A DNA stretch of 64,000 nt from positions 434,001 to 498,000 of the forward strand of contig NZ_CP157484.1 in assembly GCF_045348435.1 (NCBI RefSeq). Reading direction: 5' to 3'. A program made the position numbers and the translations under genes. Below the pieces are notes generated by a model. The model saw nothing but the letters and a program-made list of their open reading frames with translations. It had not been told where the DNA came from and ran no database searches. The DNA is from Alsobacter sp045348435. GTDB lineage: Bacteria > Pseudomonadota > Alphaproteobacteria > Rhizobiales > Beijerinckiaceae. Of the stretch, positions 17,388 to 25,191 are shown piece by piece; position 1 is the first letter of the stretch, and each line of letters opens with the position of its first letter.

Positions 17388-18495
17388 TGAGGAGCTTGCC
17401 GTGGCGGGTCGGGACCGTCCCGGCGACCTTGCCGAGGCGCTGGCCCGGGGTCGCGAAGCGGGCCGCCGACCGCGCGAAGAGCACGCCGGATTGCGCGCTT
17501 GCGACCGGCGTGACCGCGCCGGTCAAAGGGTCGATGAGCTCGGCCACGACCTCGCCCGCCGCCACCCTGTCGCCCGGTTCCCGCAGGTAGGACACCACGC
17601 CCGCCACCGGCGCGGTGAGCGGCTCGGACGCCGCCAGCTCGGTCGCGGCGCAGAGGGCTTCGGGAAGGGGGCCCGGCTCGCCCGCGATCACGCCGCGCCG
17701 GCGCAGGAAGCGCACCAGGGCGGCGGCGTCGCTGCGCCCGAACGCGTCGCTGACGTCGCAGGTCCCGCGCAATTCCACCGTGCAGGAGAAGCAGGCCAGC
17801 GGCGTTGGACGGCCGCCCGCGGCCGCGGCCACGTCCACCCAGGGCCGGGTCACGGCCTCGTCGAACGGGTCGTCGCCCGAGACGTCGGCGAGCAGCAGGG
17901 CGCGGCAGCCGAGCTCGGCGCTCAGCTCCTCGCCGATCCCGGCCAGCGGGGTGAGGGTGTAGAGGTGCAGCGCGGCCTCGCTGTCGCAATGCAGGTCGAG
18001 CACGATGTCGGCCGGAAGCGCCAGCCGCAGCAGCGCGTGCTTGAGTTGCTGGGCCGCCGTCTCGGCCGGCTCGGCCGCCAGCGCCTCGAGCAGCGCGTCC
18101 CGGACGATGGCGACGTTGCGGGCCGCGTCGTCGGTCAGCCGTCCCTCGACCCGCTTGGCCGCCGCGGGGCCGAGCGCCGGGAAGCCGCGGTTGAAGTTGA
18201 GGCCGTCGGAGAGGTCGAACCGGCCGATCTTGCCGCCGAGCACGCGCTGGCCGAGCCCGATGGGGTTGGCGACCGGCACGAGCACGACCTCGCCGACGAT
18301 CTGGCCTTCGGCCTCCAGCCGCTCCAGCTCGGCCCGCAGATGGTGGGCCGCCATCATGCCGGGGATCTCGTCGGCGTGCAGCGCCGCCTGCACATAGGCC
18401 AGCGGCCGGGCGCCGGGCGCGCCGAAGCGCAGCGCCGTCAGGCTGCGGCGGGAGCCGGGGACGTCGGGCGGAAGGTCGATGATGTCGGTGCGCAT
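17380..18495 (-). CDS. Succinylglutamate desuccinylase/aspartoacylase family (M14-like) protein
   Basis: A 371-residue zinc carboxypeptidase-fold deacylase. Zinc ligands: His40 and Glu43 in ALHADEIPG, and the His of LDLHCDSEA; the catalytic Glu is in VELRGTCDV. The C-terminal part is a lipoyl-like beta domain (SYLREPGDRVAAGE). The ATG at 18495 is chosen because the family N-terminus begins there; longer frames run antisense through cobB. It starts 38 nt after the cobB stop, so read-through co-expression is possible. Relatives remove acyl groups from N-acyl amino acids or amides; a link to cobalamin is not established. Confidence 0.86.
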   Translation of the reverse strand: MRTDIIDLPPDVPGSRRSLTALRFGAPGARPLAYVQAALHADEIPGMMAAHHLRAELERLEAEGQIVGEVVLVPVANPIGLGQRVLGGKIGRFDLSDGLNFNRGFPALGPAAAKRVEGRLTDDAARNVAIVRDALLEALAAEPAETAAQQLKHALLRLALPADIVLDLHCDSEAALHLYTLTPLAGIGEELSAELGCRALLLADVSGDDPFDEAVTRPWVDVAAAAGGRPTPLACFSCTVELRGTCDVSDAFGRSDAAALVRFLRRRGVIAGEPGPLPEALCAATELAASEPLTAPVAGVVSYLREPGDRVAAGEVVAELIDPLTGAVTPVASAQSGVLFARSAARFATPGQRLGKVAGTVPTRHGKLLSP

Positions 18496-18533
18496 GGGCG
18501 TGGGCCGCTGTTCTCGAGAGGGGGGAGCGCGCG

Positions 18534-19871
18534 TCAGTCGGCGCGCGCGATGACGTGGAAGAAGGAGCCCGTCACGAGCCTCCGCCGGCTGCCGGACGGG
18601 GCGGGAGCGGACCCGTACGCGTCCGTCACCGTCGCGAACGGGGCGTCGTCGCCCGGATCGGTGACGCTGGCGTAATGGAACTCGTGCCCGCGCAGGCGCG
18701 CGCCGGCCCGGCCTAGCGGCCCGTCTTCGGCGAGCGCCGCGTCGCGATAGCCGAGATTCATCTTGCGTCGGGCGAAGCTCGTGCGCACGCCCAGGAGCCC
18801 GGCCATCGGGTGCTCCACGCCGGCGGCGTCGGTCAGGGTCCGGCCCAGCGCCATGTAGCCGCCGCACTCGCCATGCACCGGCCGGGTCTCGGCGAAGGCC
18901 CGCAGGCCCTCCAGGAATTGGCGGTTGGCGGACAGCCGTCCCGCATGCAGCTCCGGGTAGCCGCCGGGAAGCCAGCAGACGTCGCAGTCGGACGCCGGCG
19001 GCTCGTCCGCGAGCGGCGCGAAGGGGAGGACCTCGGCCCCGGCCGCCCTCCAGCCCTGCAGCAGGTGCGGGTACATAAACGAGAAGGCGTCGTCGCGGGC
19101 CAGCGCGATCCGCTGCCCGGGCGGGCGCAGGGCCAGTCCGTCCGATCGGTCCGCCCCGGTCGACTCGAAGGGGGAAGGGCGGGCGGAGGCCCGGATGGCG
19201 TCGAGATCCAGATGGGCTTCGACCAGGTCCGCCATGGCGTCGAGGCGGGCGTCGAGGCCGCTCGTCTCGCTCGCCTGCACGAGCCCGAGATGGCGCTCCG
19301 GCAGGCTGATCGCCTCCGAGCGGGGCAGGGCGCCGAAGACGGGAACGCCCAGCGCCTCCACCGCGTCGCGCACCAGCCTGATGTGGCGGGCGCTGCCAGC
19401 CTTGTTGACGACCACCCCGGCGAGCCGGACCCGCGCGTCATAGGTCGCGCAGCCTTTCACGATCGCGGCGGCGGACTGCGACTGGCCGCTCACGTCCAGG
19501 ACGAGCAGCATCGGCCAGCCCAGCGCGGCGGCGACGTCGGCGGAGGATCCCGAGCGGCCCGGCGCCGCCGGTACGCCGTCGAACAGGCCCATGAGGCCCT
19601 CGCAGAGCGCCAGGTCGGCGTCGGCCGTCACGCCCGCGGCGAGGCCCGACAACAGCGCCGGCGGCATCGACCAGGCGTCCAGGTTCAGGCTCGGGCGGCC
19701 GGTCGCGACGGCGTGGAAGGCGGGGTCGATGTAGTCCGGCCCGCATTTCGCGCCGGTGACGCGCAGGCCCCGCCGCGCGAAGGCCCGCAACAGTCCGAGG
19801 GTCACGGTGGTCTTGCCGCTCGACGAGCGGGGGGCGACGATCACGAGGCCGGGCGTGGGATGCGCAGTCAT
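18534..19871 (-). CDS. cobB: Cobyrinate (hydrogenobyrinate) a,c-diamide synthase
   Basis: Amidates the a and c carboxylates of the corrin ring using Gln and ATP. The 445-residue protein has the dethiobiotin-synthetase-like N-terminal ATP domain with SSSGKTT at 16-22 and the CGPDYIDP motif at about 43-50, then a class I glutamine amidotransferase domain with nucleophile Cys in HGECGGYM near residue 340. With CobN and CobG nearby, the aerobic substrate hydrogenobyrinate is expected. It is divergent from cbiD across about 90-130 bp. Confidence 0.95.
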   Translation of the reverse strand: MTAHPTPGLVIVAPRSSSGKTTVTLGLLRAFARRGLRVTGAKCGPDYIDPAFHAVATGRPSLNLDAWSMPPALLSGLAAGVTADADLALCEGLMGLFDGVPAAPGRSGSSADVAAALGWPMLLVLDVSGQSQSAAAIVKGCATYDARVRLAGVVVNKAGSARHIRLVRDAVEALGVPVFGALPRSEAISLPERHLGLVQASETSGLDARLDAMADLVEAHLDLDAIRASARPSPFESTGADRSDGLALRPPGQRIALARDDAFSFMYPHLLQGWRAAGAEVLPFAPLADEPPASDCDVCWLPGGYPELHAGRLSANRQFLEGLRAFAETRPVHGECGGYMALGRTLTDAAGVEHPMAGLLGVRTSFARRKMNLGYRDAALAEDGPLGRAGARLRGHEFHYASVTDPGDDAPFATVTDAYGSAPAPSGSRRRLVTGSFFHVIARAD

Positions 19872-19960
19872 GCCGTATCCCTGCGCGAAAGCGGCTGGGC
19901 CTTCAAGGCTCTTGCGAGAAGAGCTTTGCGCCTTGGCCGCATCGCGCTAGGACCGCAGCC

Positions 19961-20002
19961 ATGAGCTTTCGGCCATGAGCTTTCGGCGATGAGCGTCCGG
20001 GC
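19961..20002 (+). repeat. Three tandem 14-bp units, each an overlapping 5-codon mini-ORF ahead of cbiD
   Basis: Units start at 19961, 19975 and 19989, with the cbiD start at 20003 as a fourth, each opening with ATGAGC. Because 14 is not a multiple of 3, each unit encodes a 5-residue peptide ending in TGA: MSFRP, MSFRR and MSVRA. Every TGA overlaps the next ATG as ATGA. The only plausible Shine-Dalgarno (AGGA at 19949-19952, 8 nt spacing) precedes the first mini-ORF, not cbiD. Whether the chain is translated is not known. Confidence 0.7.
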
Positions 20003-21118
20003 ATGAGCGAGCCCCCGAGCGACACCGAGCGTCCCCATCCCCAGCTGCGCCGGGGCTGGACCACGGGCGCCTGCGCGACGGCCGCCACCCGCGCCGCGTT
20101 CGAGGCGCTCGTCACCGGCCATTTCCCCGACCCCGTCGCCATCGCCCTGCCGAACGGCTCGCGGCCCGCTTTCGCGCTGGCGACGACCGGGCTTTCGGGA
20201 GAGGCCGCGACGGCGGGCGTCGTCAAGGACGCCGGCGACGACCCGGACGTCACCCATGGGGCCCTGGTGGTCGCGACGGTGCGCCGCGGGCCGCCGGGCA
20301 CCGGCGTGACCTTCAGGGCCGGACCGGGCGTCGGCATGGTCACCCGCCCGGGCCTGCCGATTCCGCCCGGCGAACCGGCCATCAACCCGGTCCCGCGGGA
20401 GATGATGCGCCTGGCGGTGGCCGAGGCGTCCGCCCTGCTGGGCGCGCCCGGCGACGTCGTGGTCGAGATCTCCATCCCGGGCGGCGAGGCGCTGGCGCAG
20501 CGCACGCTGAATGGCCGGCTCGGCATCGTGGGCGGGCTCTCCATCCTGGGCACCACCGGCATCGTCACGCCCTATTCCTGCGCGGCCTGGATCCACACCA
20601 TCCACCGCGGCGTCGACGTGGCCCGGGCCGTGGGGCTGGACCATGTGGCGGGCGCGACCGGTTCGACCTCGGAGGCCGCCGTCCAGCGCCTGCACGGGTT
20701 GGAGGACGCCGCCCTGATCGACATGGGCGACTTCGTCGGCGGCATGCTGAAATATCTCCGCCGCCACCCCGTGCGGCGCGTCACGGTGGCGGGCGGCTTC
20801 GCCAAGATGACGAAGCTCGGCCAGGGGCTCCTGGACCTGCATTCGCGCCGCGGCGAGGTCGATCTCGGCTGGCTGGCGGACCGCATCCGCGACGCGGGCG
20901 GGGGCGAGGACCTGGCCCGCGCCGCCGAGACCGCGAACGCGGCCAACGAAGTGCTTCAGCGCGCCCGGGACGCGCGGGTGGACCTGCCCGCCGCGGTGGC
21001 CGAGGCGGCGTGGCGCACCGCCGCCAAGGCGCTGGCCGGCGCGGATGCGCAGCTCGAGGTCGTGGTCTTCGACCGCCAGGGCGCGCTCGTGGCCCGCACG
21101 CCGTTCAGGCGGGTCTAG
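20003..21118 (+). CDS. cbiD: CbiD, corrin C-1 methyltransferase (cobalt-precorrin-5B type)
   Basis: A 371-residue protein with the family N-terminal motif RRGWTTGACATAATRAA (about 16-32) and the later GNTGGTS-like segment GATGSTSE near 215. CbiD is the C-1 methyltransferase of the anaerobic cobalamin route. Here it sits among aerobic-route genes, and no CobF was found in the window, so it probably takes CobF's place. The ATG at 20003 is the only usable in-frame start, lacks a ribosome site of its own, and is the last in a series of four ATGAGC units. A paired-hairpin repeat follows the stop. Confidence 0.93.
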   Translation: MSEPPSDTERPHPQLRRGWTTGACATAATRAAFEALVTGHFPDPVAIALPNGSRPAFALATTGLSGEAATAGVVKDAGDDPDVTHGALVVATVRRGPPGTGVTFRAGPGVGMVTRPGLPIPPGEPAINPVPREMMRLAVAEASALLGAPGDVVVEISIPGGEALAQRTLNGRLGIVGGLSILGTTGIVTPYSCAAWIHTIHRGVDVARAVGLDHVAGATGSTSEAAVQRLHGLEDAALIDMGDFVGGMLKYLRRHPVRRVTVAGGFAKMTKLGQGLLDLHSRRGEVDLGWLADRIRDAGGGEDLARAAETANAANEVLQRARDARVDLPAAVAEAAWRTAAKALAGADAQLEVVVFDRQGALVARTPFRRV

Positions 21119-21223
21119 ATCGGGTCCCGACCTGATTGCATCAGGTCGGCCGCTCTCGTTCCTTGATAAGGCATCATCTTTTTCCACCAACCGGTGTCTG
21201 CTTGGTGGGATGATGCTCTAGAT
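21114..21223. repeat. Paired-hairpin intergenic repeat, copy A
   Basis: Hairpin 1 is a perfect 10-bp inverted repeat (21127-21136 with 21140-21149, loop TGC). Hairpin 2 spans 21171-21216: outer arms GCATCATC/GATGATGC, a T-rich bulge on the left arm, inner arms CCACCAA/TTGGTGG, and an 11-nt loop beginning CCGG. TCTAGAT occurs at both edges (21114-21120 and 21217-21223). It lies between convergent cbiD and cobM and could terminate both. The layout matches copy B at 46276. Confidence 0.8.
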
Positions 21224-21238
21224 GTGGAGCCTCAAAAG

Positions 21239-22018
21239 CTAGGCTTCGCCCGTTCCGCGCCAGCCGGGCGTGCGGAAGCGGCGCGCATAGTCGGCGTCAT
21301 AGAGGGCGCTGTTGCGGAAATCCTCGCTGCCCAGCGCCCGCCCGACCAGGATTACGGCCGTGCGCTCCATGGGCGAGCGGGCCGCCTCCGCGGCGATGTC
21401 GCCCAGCGTCCCGCGCAGGATGCGCTCGTCCGGCCAGGACGCCCTGTACACGATCGCCACCGGGCAGTCCGGCCCGTAATGCGGCGTCAGCTCCGCCACG
21501 ACGCGGTCGAGCGCGTGCACGGAGAGGTGGATCGCCAGGGTCGCGCCGGTCCGGGCGAAGGCCGACAGCGTCTCGCCTTCCGGCATCGACGAGGCGCTCC
21601 CGGAGGTGCGGGTGAGCACCACCGACTGGGCCACTTCGGGCAGCGTCAATTCGCGCCCCAGCGCCGCCGCAGCGGCCGCGAAGGAGGGCACGCCCGGCGT
21701 GATCGTGTAGGCGATCCCGCGCTCGCGCAACAGCCGCAGCTGCTCGCCCATGGCGCTCCACACGGAGAGGTCGCCGGAGTGGAGGCGCGTCACGTCCTGG
21801 CCCGCCGCCTCGGCGCGTTCATACTCCGCGGCGATCGCCTCCAGCGACAGCGGCGCCGTGTCGACGATGCGCGCCCCCGGCGGGCAATGCGCCAGGATCT
21901 CGCGCGGCACCAGCGAGCCGGCGTAGAGGCAGACCGGGCATCGGGCCACGAGGTCGCGCCCGCGCACCGTGATGAGGTCCGGCGCGCCCGGGCCGGCGCC
22001 GATGAAATGCACGGTCAT
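21239..22018 (-). CDS. cobM: Precorrin-4 C11-methyltransferase
   Basis: A 259-residue tetrapyrrole methylase. The GAGPGAPDLITVRG motif (about 7-20) is the SAM-fold opening typical of CobM/CbiF, followed by LYAGSLVP (about 32-39), the LHSGD motif near 78 and TPGVPSF near 108. It adds the C-11 methyl group. The start at 22018 overlaps the cobE stop (ATGA); longer in-frame starts extend into cobE antisense-free but unrelated sequence and are rejected. Last gene of the cobL-cobE-cobM run. Confidence 0.95.
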   Translation of the reverse strand: MTVHFIGAGPGAPDLITVRGRDLVARCPVCLYAGSLVPREILAHCPPGARIVDTAPLSLEAIAAEYERAEAAGQDVTRLHSGDLSVWSAMGEQLRLLRERGIAYTITPGVPSFAAAAAALGRELTLPEVAQSVVLTRTSGSASSMPEGETLSAFARTGATLAIHLSVHALDRVVAELTPHYGPDCPVAIVYRASWPDERILRGTLGDIAAEAARSPMERTAVILVGRALGSEDFRNSALYDADYARRFRTPGWRGTGEA

Positions 22019-22422
22019 GACCGCTCTCCCCTTTGCGAAACCGCGATGGCGCAGGTCGCGCCGTCCTGGCTGACGCGCGGCGCCAGCAGCCGGGATCCCG
22101 GCCCGGCCCCGGCCAGCGCCGCCGTCTCGGCCACGGATGGCACGCCGAACAAGGCGACCACCCGTTCCGAGCGCGTCAGCGCAGCGGGCGCGGCCGCTTC
22201 CAGCGCGGCGCGCGGCAGATAGACGAGCGGCAGCCCCAGCGCGACGGCGGCGGCCGCGATGCCGGGTTCGGCCTGCTTGTCCACGATGGTGAACAGCGCC
22301 GCCGTCCCGTCCGCCGCCCCGGCGTGCAGGGACAGGACCCGCCGCACCAGCGCGGCGACGGCCTCCGCCGCGCAGCCCTTGCGGCAGCCCACCCCGATGG
22401 CCAGCGCCGGGCCGGCGCTCAT
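22015..22422 (-). CDS. cobE: CobE (CbiG C-terminal-like) cobalamin biosynthesis protein
   Basis: A 135-residue protein matching the CobE/CbiG C-terminal family, with the GVGCRKGC motif at about 10-17 and a conserved FGVPSVAE segment near 93. CobE is needed for aerobic cobalamin synthesis in Pseudomonas denitrificans and has been proposed to bind precursors; the catalytic step is not settled. The ATG at 22422 overlaps the cobL stop (ATGA), so cobL, cobE and cobM are translationally coupled. An in-frame ATG at 22452 inside cobL is less likely. Confidence 0.9.
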   Translation of the reverse strand: MSAGPALAIGVGCRKGCAAEAVAALVRRVLSLHAGAADGTAALFTIVDKQAEPGIAAAAVALGLPLVYLPRAALEAAAPAALTRSERVVALFGVPSVAETAALAGAGPGSRLLAPRVSQDGATCAIAVSQRGERS

Positions 22423-23663
22423 GGCCGCCCCGGTCCCTTGCTGACCGCCCACTGGACGACCGGCATGGCCGGCCGCCAGCCATGAAACGGCCCGACCGCG
22501 TCAGCCCGGGCGATCTGGACGGAGACGAGGTCGCCGCCGAAGCGCCGATGCCGGGCGATGAGCTCGGCCTGCGTCTCCAGCGTCACCGCATTGACCACGA
22601 ACCGCCCGCCGTCCGGCAGGGCCGCCCAGGCCGCGTCGAGCACCGCGGGATCGGTCGCGCCGCCGCCGACGAACACGGCGTCGGGCGGGGGAAGGCCGTC
22701 GAGCGCCGCCGGCGCGCGGCCCTCGCGGATCGAAAGGTCGGGCACGCCGAGCGCCAGCGCGTTGCGGGCGATGCGGGCGGCCCTGTCCGGCCGGGCCTCG
22801 ACGGCGACGGCGCGGTTGGCGGGATGGCGCAGCATCCACTCCACCGCGACCGAGCCCGAGCCGGCGCCCACGTCCCAGAGGAGCTGGCCTCGTCGCGGCG
22901 CCAAAGCCGACAGCGTCATGGCCCGGATCTCGCGCTTGGTGATCTGCCCGTCCGTCTCGAACAGGGCGTCGGGCAGCCCGGCCGCGAGGCTTAGGACTGC
23001 GGCGTCGCGGTCCGCCACGATTTCGACCGCGACGAGGTTGAGCGGATCGACCTCCTGGAGCGCAAAGTCCTGCGCCGCCATTGTGGTGAGCCGTTCGCGG
23101 GGGCCGCCCATGGCCTCGCAGACGGTGAGGCGCGAGCGCCCCATGCCGTGGGCGCTGAGATGCGCGGCGAGGCGGGCCGGGGTCGAGCCGTCCCAGGACA
23201 GCGCCAGGATGCGCGCGCCGGGCTGCAGATGCGGGGCGATCCGCTCGAAGGCGCGGCCGTGCAGCGACACCAGCGCGCAGTCCTGCAGGGCCCAGCCGAG
23301 CCGGGCCGCCGCCAGGCTGAAGGCCGACGGGGCCGGGAGGCAGACCACCTCCTCGGCGTCCACATGGGGCGCCAGGGTGGCCCCGACCCCATAGAAGAAC
23401 GGGTCGCCGCTGGCCAGGACGCAGACCGGCCGGCCGCGCTGCTCCAGGATGCGCGGGACGGCGTCGGTCAGCGGCGACGGCCACGTCATGCGCCGGCCGG
23501 GGCCGACCCCCTCGACGAAGGCGAGGTGCCGCTCTCCGCCGACCACGAGTTCCGCTTGCTCGATCAGCCGGCGTGCGGCAGGAGAGAGGCCGTCGAGGCC
23601 GTCCTCGCCGATGCCGACGATCGACAGCCAGCGCTGCGGCGCGGCCTCCGGGTCCGGCGTCAT
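22419..23663 (-). CDS. cobL: Precorrin-6Y C5,15-methyltransferase (decarboxylating)
   Basis: A two-domain fusion of 414 residues. The N-terminal CbiE-like methylase (about 1-210) begins with SIVGIGEDG at about 14-22. The C-terminal CbiT-like Rossmann methyltransferase has LLWDVGAGSGSV near 255. The enzyme methylates C-5 and C-15 and decarboxylates the ring-C acetate. It starts 26 bp from cobK, which points the other way, so no full promoter with free spacing fits between them. Expression therefore probably depends on a promoter inside or beyond cobK. Confidence 0.95.
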   Translation of the reverse strand: MTPDPEAAPQRWLSIVGIGEDGLDGLSPAARRLIEQAELVVGGERHLAFVEGVGPGRRMTWPSPLTDAVPRILEQRGRPVCVLASGDPFFYGVGATLAPHVDAEEVVCLPAPSAFSLAAARLGWALQDCALVSLHGRAFERIAPHLQPGARILALSWDGSTPARLAAHLSAHGMGRSRLTVCEAMGGPRERLTTMAAQDFALQEVDPLNLVAVEIVADRDAAVLSLAAGLPDALFETDGQITKREIRAMTLSALAPRRGQLLWDVGAGSGSVAVEWMLRHPANRAVAVEARPDRAARIARNALALGVPDLSIREGRAPAALDGLPPPDAVFVGGGATDPAVLDAAWAALPDGGRFVVNAVTLETQAELIARHRRFGGDLVSVQIARADAVGPFHGWRPAMPVVQWAVSKGPGRP

Positions 23664-23689
23664 GCGGGCCTCCGGGATGGGTTCGATCG

Positions 23690-24436
23690 ATGCGCGTCAT
23701 GGTCCTGGGCGGAACGACGGAAGCGAGCGCGCTGGCGCGCCGCCTCGCCGGCCGGCCCGACATCGACGCCGTGCTTTCGCTGGCCGGGCGCACCAGCGCG
23801 CCGGCGGCGGCCCCGCTGCGGACGCGCATCGGCGGGTTCGGAGGACCGGCGGGCCTCGCCGAGGTCCTGCGCCGGGACGGCTTCGATGCCGTGGTGGACG
23901 CCACCCACCCGTTCGCGGCGCAGATGTCCCGCCACGCCGCCCTGGCCTGCGCCGAGGCCGGGACCCCGCTGGTCGTCCTCACCCGCCCGGCCTGGACGCC
24001 CGGCGAGGGCGACCGCTGGATCGAGGCGCCGGACATGGACCAGGCCGTCGAGGCGCTCGGGCCCGAGCCTCGCACCGTGTTCCTGACCGTGGGCCGCCTC
24101 TCCCTGCCGGCCTTCGCGGCGGCTCCGCAGCACCGCTACGTGGTGCGCAGCATCGACCCGCCGGACGGGCTGGAGCGGCTGCCCCGGCGCGAGCTCATGC
24201 TGGCGCGGGGCCCCTTCGGGGTCGACGACGAGGAGGAGCTGATGCGCCGGACAGGCGTCGACGTCGTCGTCACCAAGAACAGCGGCGGCGGCGCGACCTC
24301 CGCCAAGCTGGAGGCGGCGCGCCGGCTCGGCGTTCCGGTCGTAATGGTGGCGCGGCCGCCCGCTCCCGATGTCCCGCGGCTGCACGACGTCGAGGCCGTG
24401 ATGGCCTGGCTGGAGGCTCACCGCCCGGCTCCGTAG
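23690..24436 (+). CDS. cobK: Precorrin-6A reductase
   Basis: A 248-residue NADPH-dependent reductase. The N-terminal VLGGTTEASALA motif is at about 5-16, the family segment DATHPFAA at about 80-87 and TKNSGG near 197. It reduces precorrin-6A to 6B. It is the only plus-strand gene between cobL and cobJ: its 5' end is 26 bp from the cobL start and its 3' end overlaps cobJ by 19 nt. Any transcript connecting the riboswitch operon to cobL would be antisense to it. The ATG at 23690 fits the family N-terminus. Confidence 0.95.
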   Translation: MRVMVLGGTTEASALARRLAGRPDIDAVLSLAGRTSAPAAAPLRTRIGGFGGPAGLAEVLRRDGFDAVVDATHPFAAQMSRHAALACAEAGTPLVVLTRPAWTPGEGDRWIEAPDMDQAVEALGPEPRTVFLTVGRLSLPAFAAAPQHRYVVRSIDPPDGLERLPRRELMLARGPFGVDDEEELMRRTGVDVVVTKNSGGGATSAKLEAARRLGVPVVMVARPPAPDVPRLHDVEAVMAWLEAHRPAP

Positions 24437-25191
24437 CTGCGCGGGGTGTAGAGCCAGGGCCGGTCCGCCCCCGGCCGCTCCAGCAGCCGCGTCTCGCTGG
24501 ACCCGACGAGCACGAGGGTGCTCATGTCGGCCAGAGCCGGGTCGGCCTGCGCCAGGGTGGTGAGGACGATGCGCTCGTCCGGGCGCCCCACCGCCCGCGC
24601 GAAGGCGACCGGCGCGGCGCCGTCCTGGCAGGCCCGCAGCAGCGCGAAGGCCTCGTGGATTCGCCCAGGGCGGGCCTTCGAGGCGGGGTTGTAGAGGGCG
24701 ATTACGAAATCGCCCTGCGCCGCCGCCGTGAGCCGGCGCGCGATGACGGACCAGGGCTTCAGGTTGTCGGACAGCGAGATGGCGCAGAAGTCGTGTCCCA
24801 GCGGCGCGCCGAGCCGGGCGGCTGCGGCCTGCATGGCGCTGACGCCCGGCAGCACCCGGATGTCGAGGCCGCGCCACTCCGCCGGACCGGCCTCGACCGC
24901 CTCAAAGACGGCCGACGCCATGGCGAACACGCCCGGATCGCCGCCCGAGACGACGGCGACGCTCCGCCCCTCGGCGGCGAGCGTCAGCGCGTGGCGGGCG
25001 CGGTCCACCTCGACGCGGTTGTCGCTGGCGTGGCGCACGAGGCCCGGCCGCTCGAGGACGCGGTCCACATAGGGGCCGTAGCCGACGACGTCGGTCGCGT
25101 CGGCGAGCGCCTGGGAGGCCTCCGGCGTCAGCCAGTCCGGCCCGGCGGGGCCGAGGCCCGCCACCACGAGGCGGCCCGGTCCGGCGCTCAT
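24418..25191 (-). CDS. cobJ: Precorrin-3B C17-methyltransferase
   Basis: A 257-residue tetrapyrrole methylase. It shows GLGPAGPDWLTPEA at about 12-25, VVGYGPYVD near 35, SGGDPGVFAM near 82 and the family's ALYNPASKARP at about 163-173, typical of CobJ/CbiH. It methylates C-17 with ring contraction. The start overlaps the cobI stop (ATGA). The 3' end overlaps the convergent cobK by 19 nt, so the last codons of each gene are encoded on opposite strands of the same DNA. Confidence 0.95.
   Translation of the reverse strand: MSAGPGRLVVAGLGPAGPDWLTPEASQALADATDVVGYGPYVDRVLERPGLVRHASDNRVEVDRARHALTLAAEGRSVAVVSGGDPGVFAMASAVFEAVEAGPAEWRGLDIRVLPGVSAMQAAAARLGAPLGHDFCAISLSDNLKPWSVIARRLTAAAQGDFVIALYNPASKARPGRIHEAFALLRACQDGAAPVAFARAVGRPDERIVLTTLAQADPALADMSTLVLVGSSETRLLERPGADRPWLYTPRSYGAGR

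Noticed and set aside
19872..19960. A normal cbiD start with its own Shine-Dalgarno
   Set aside because: No purine-rich site lies within the usual distance of 20003; AGGA fits the first mini-ORF only.
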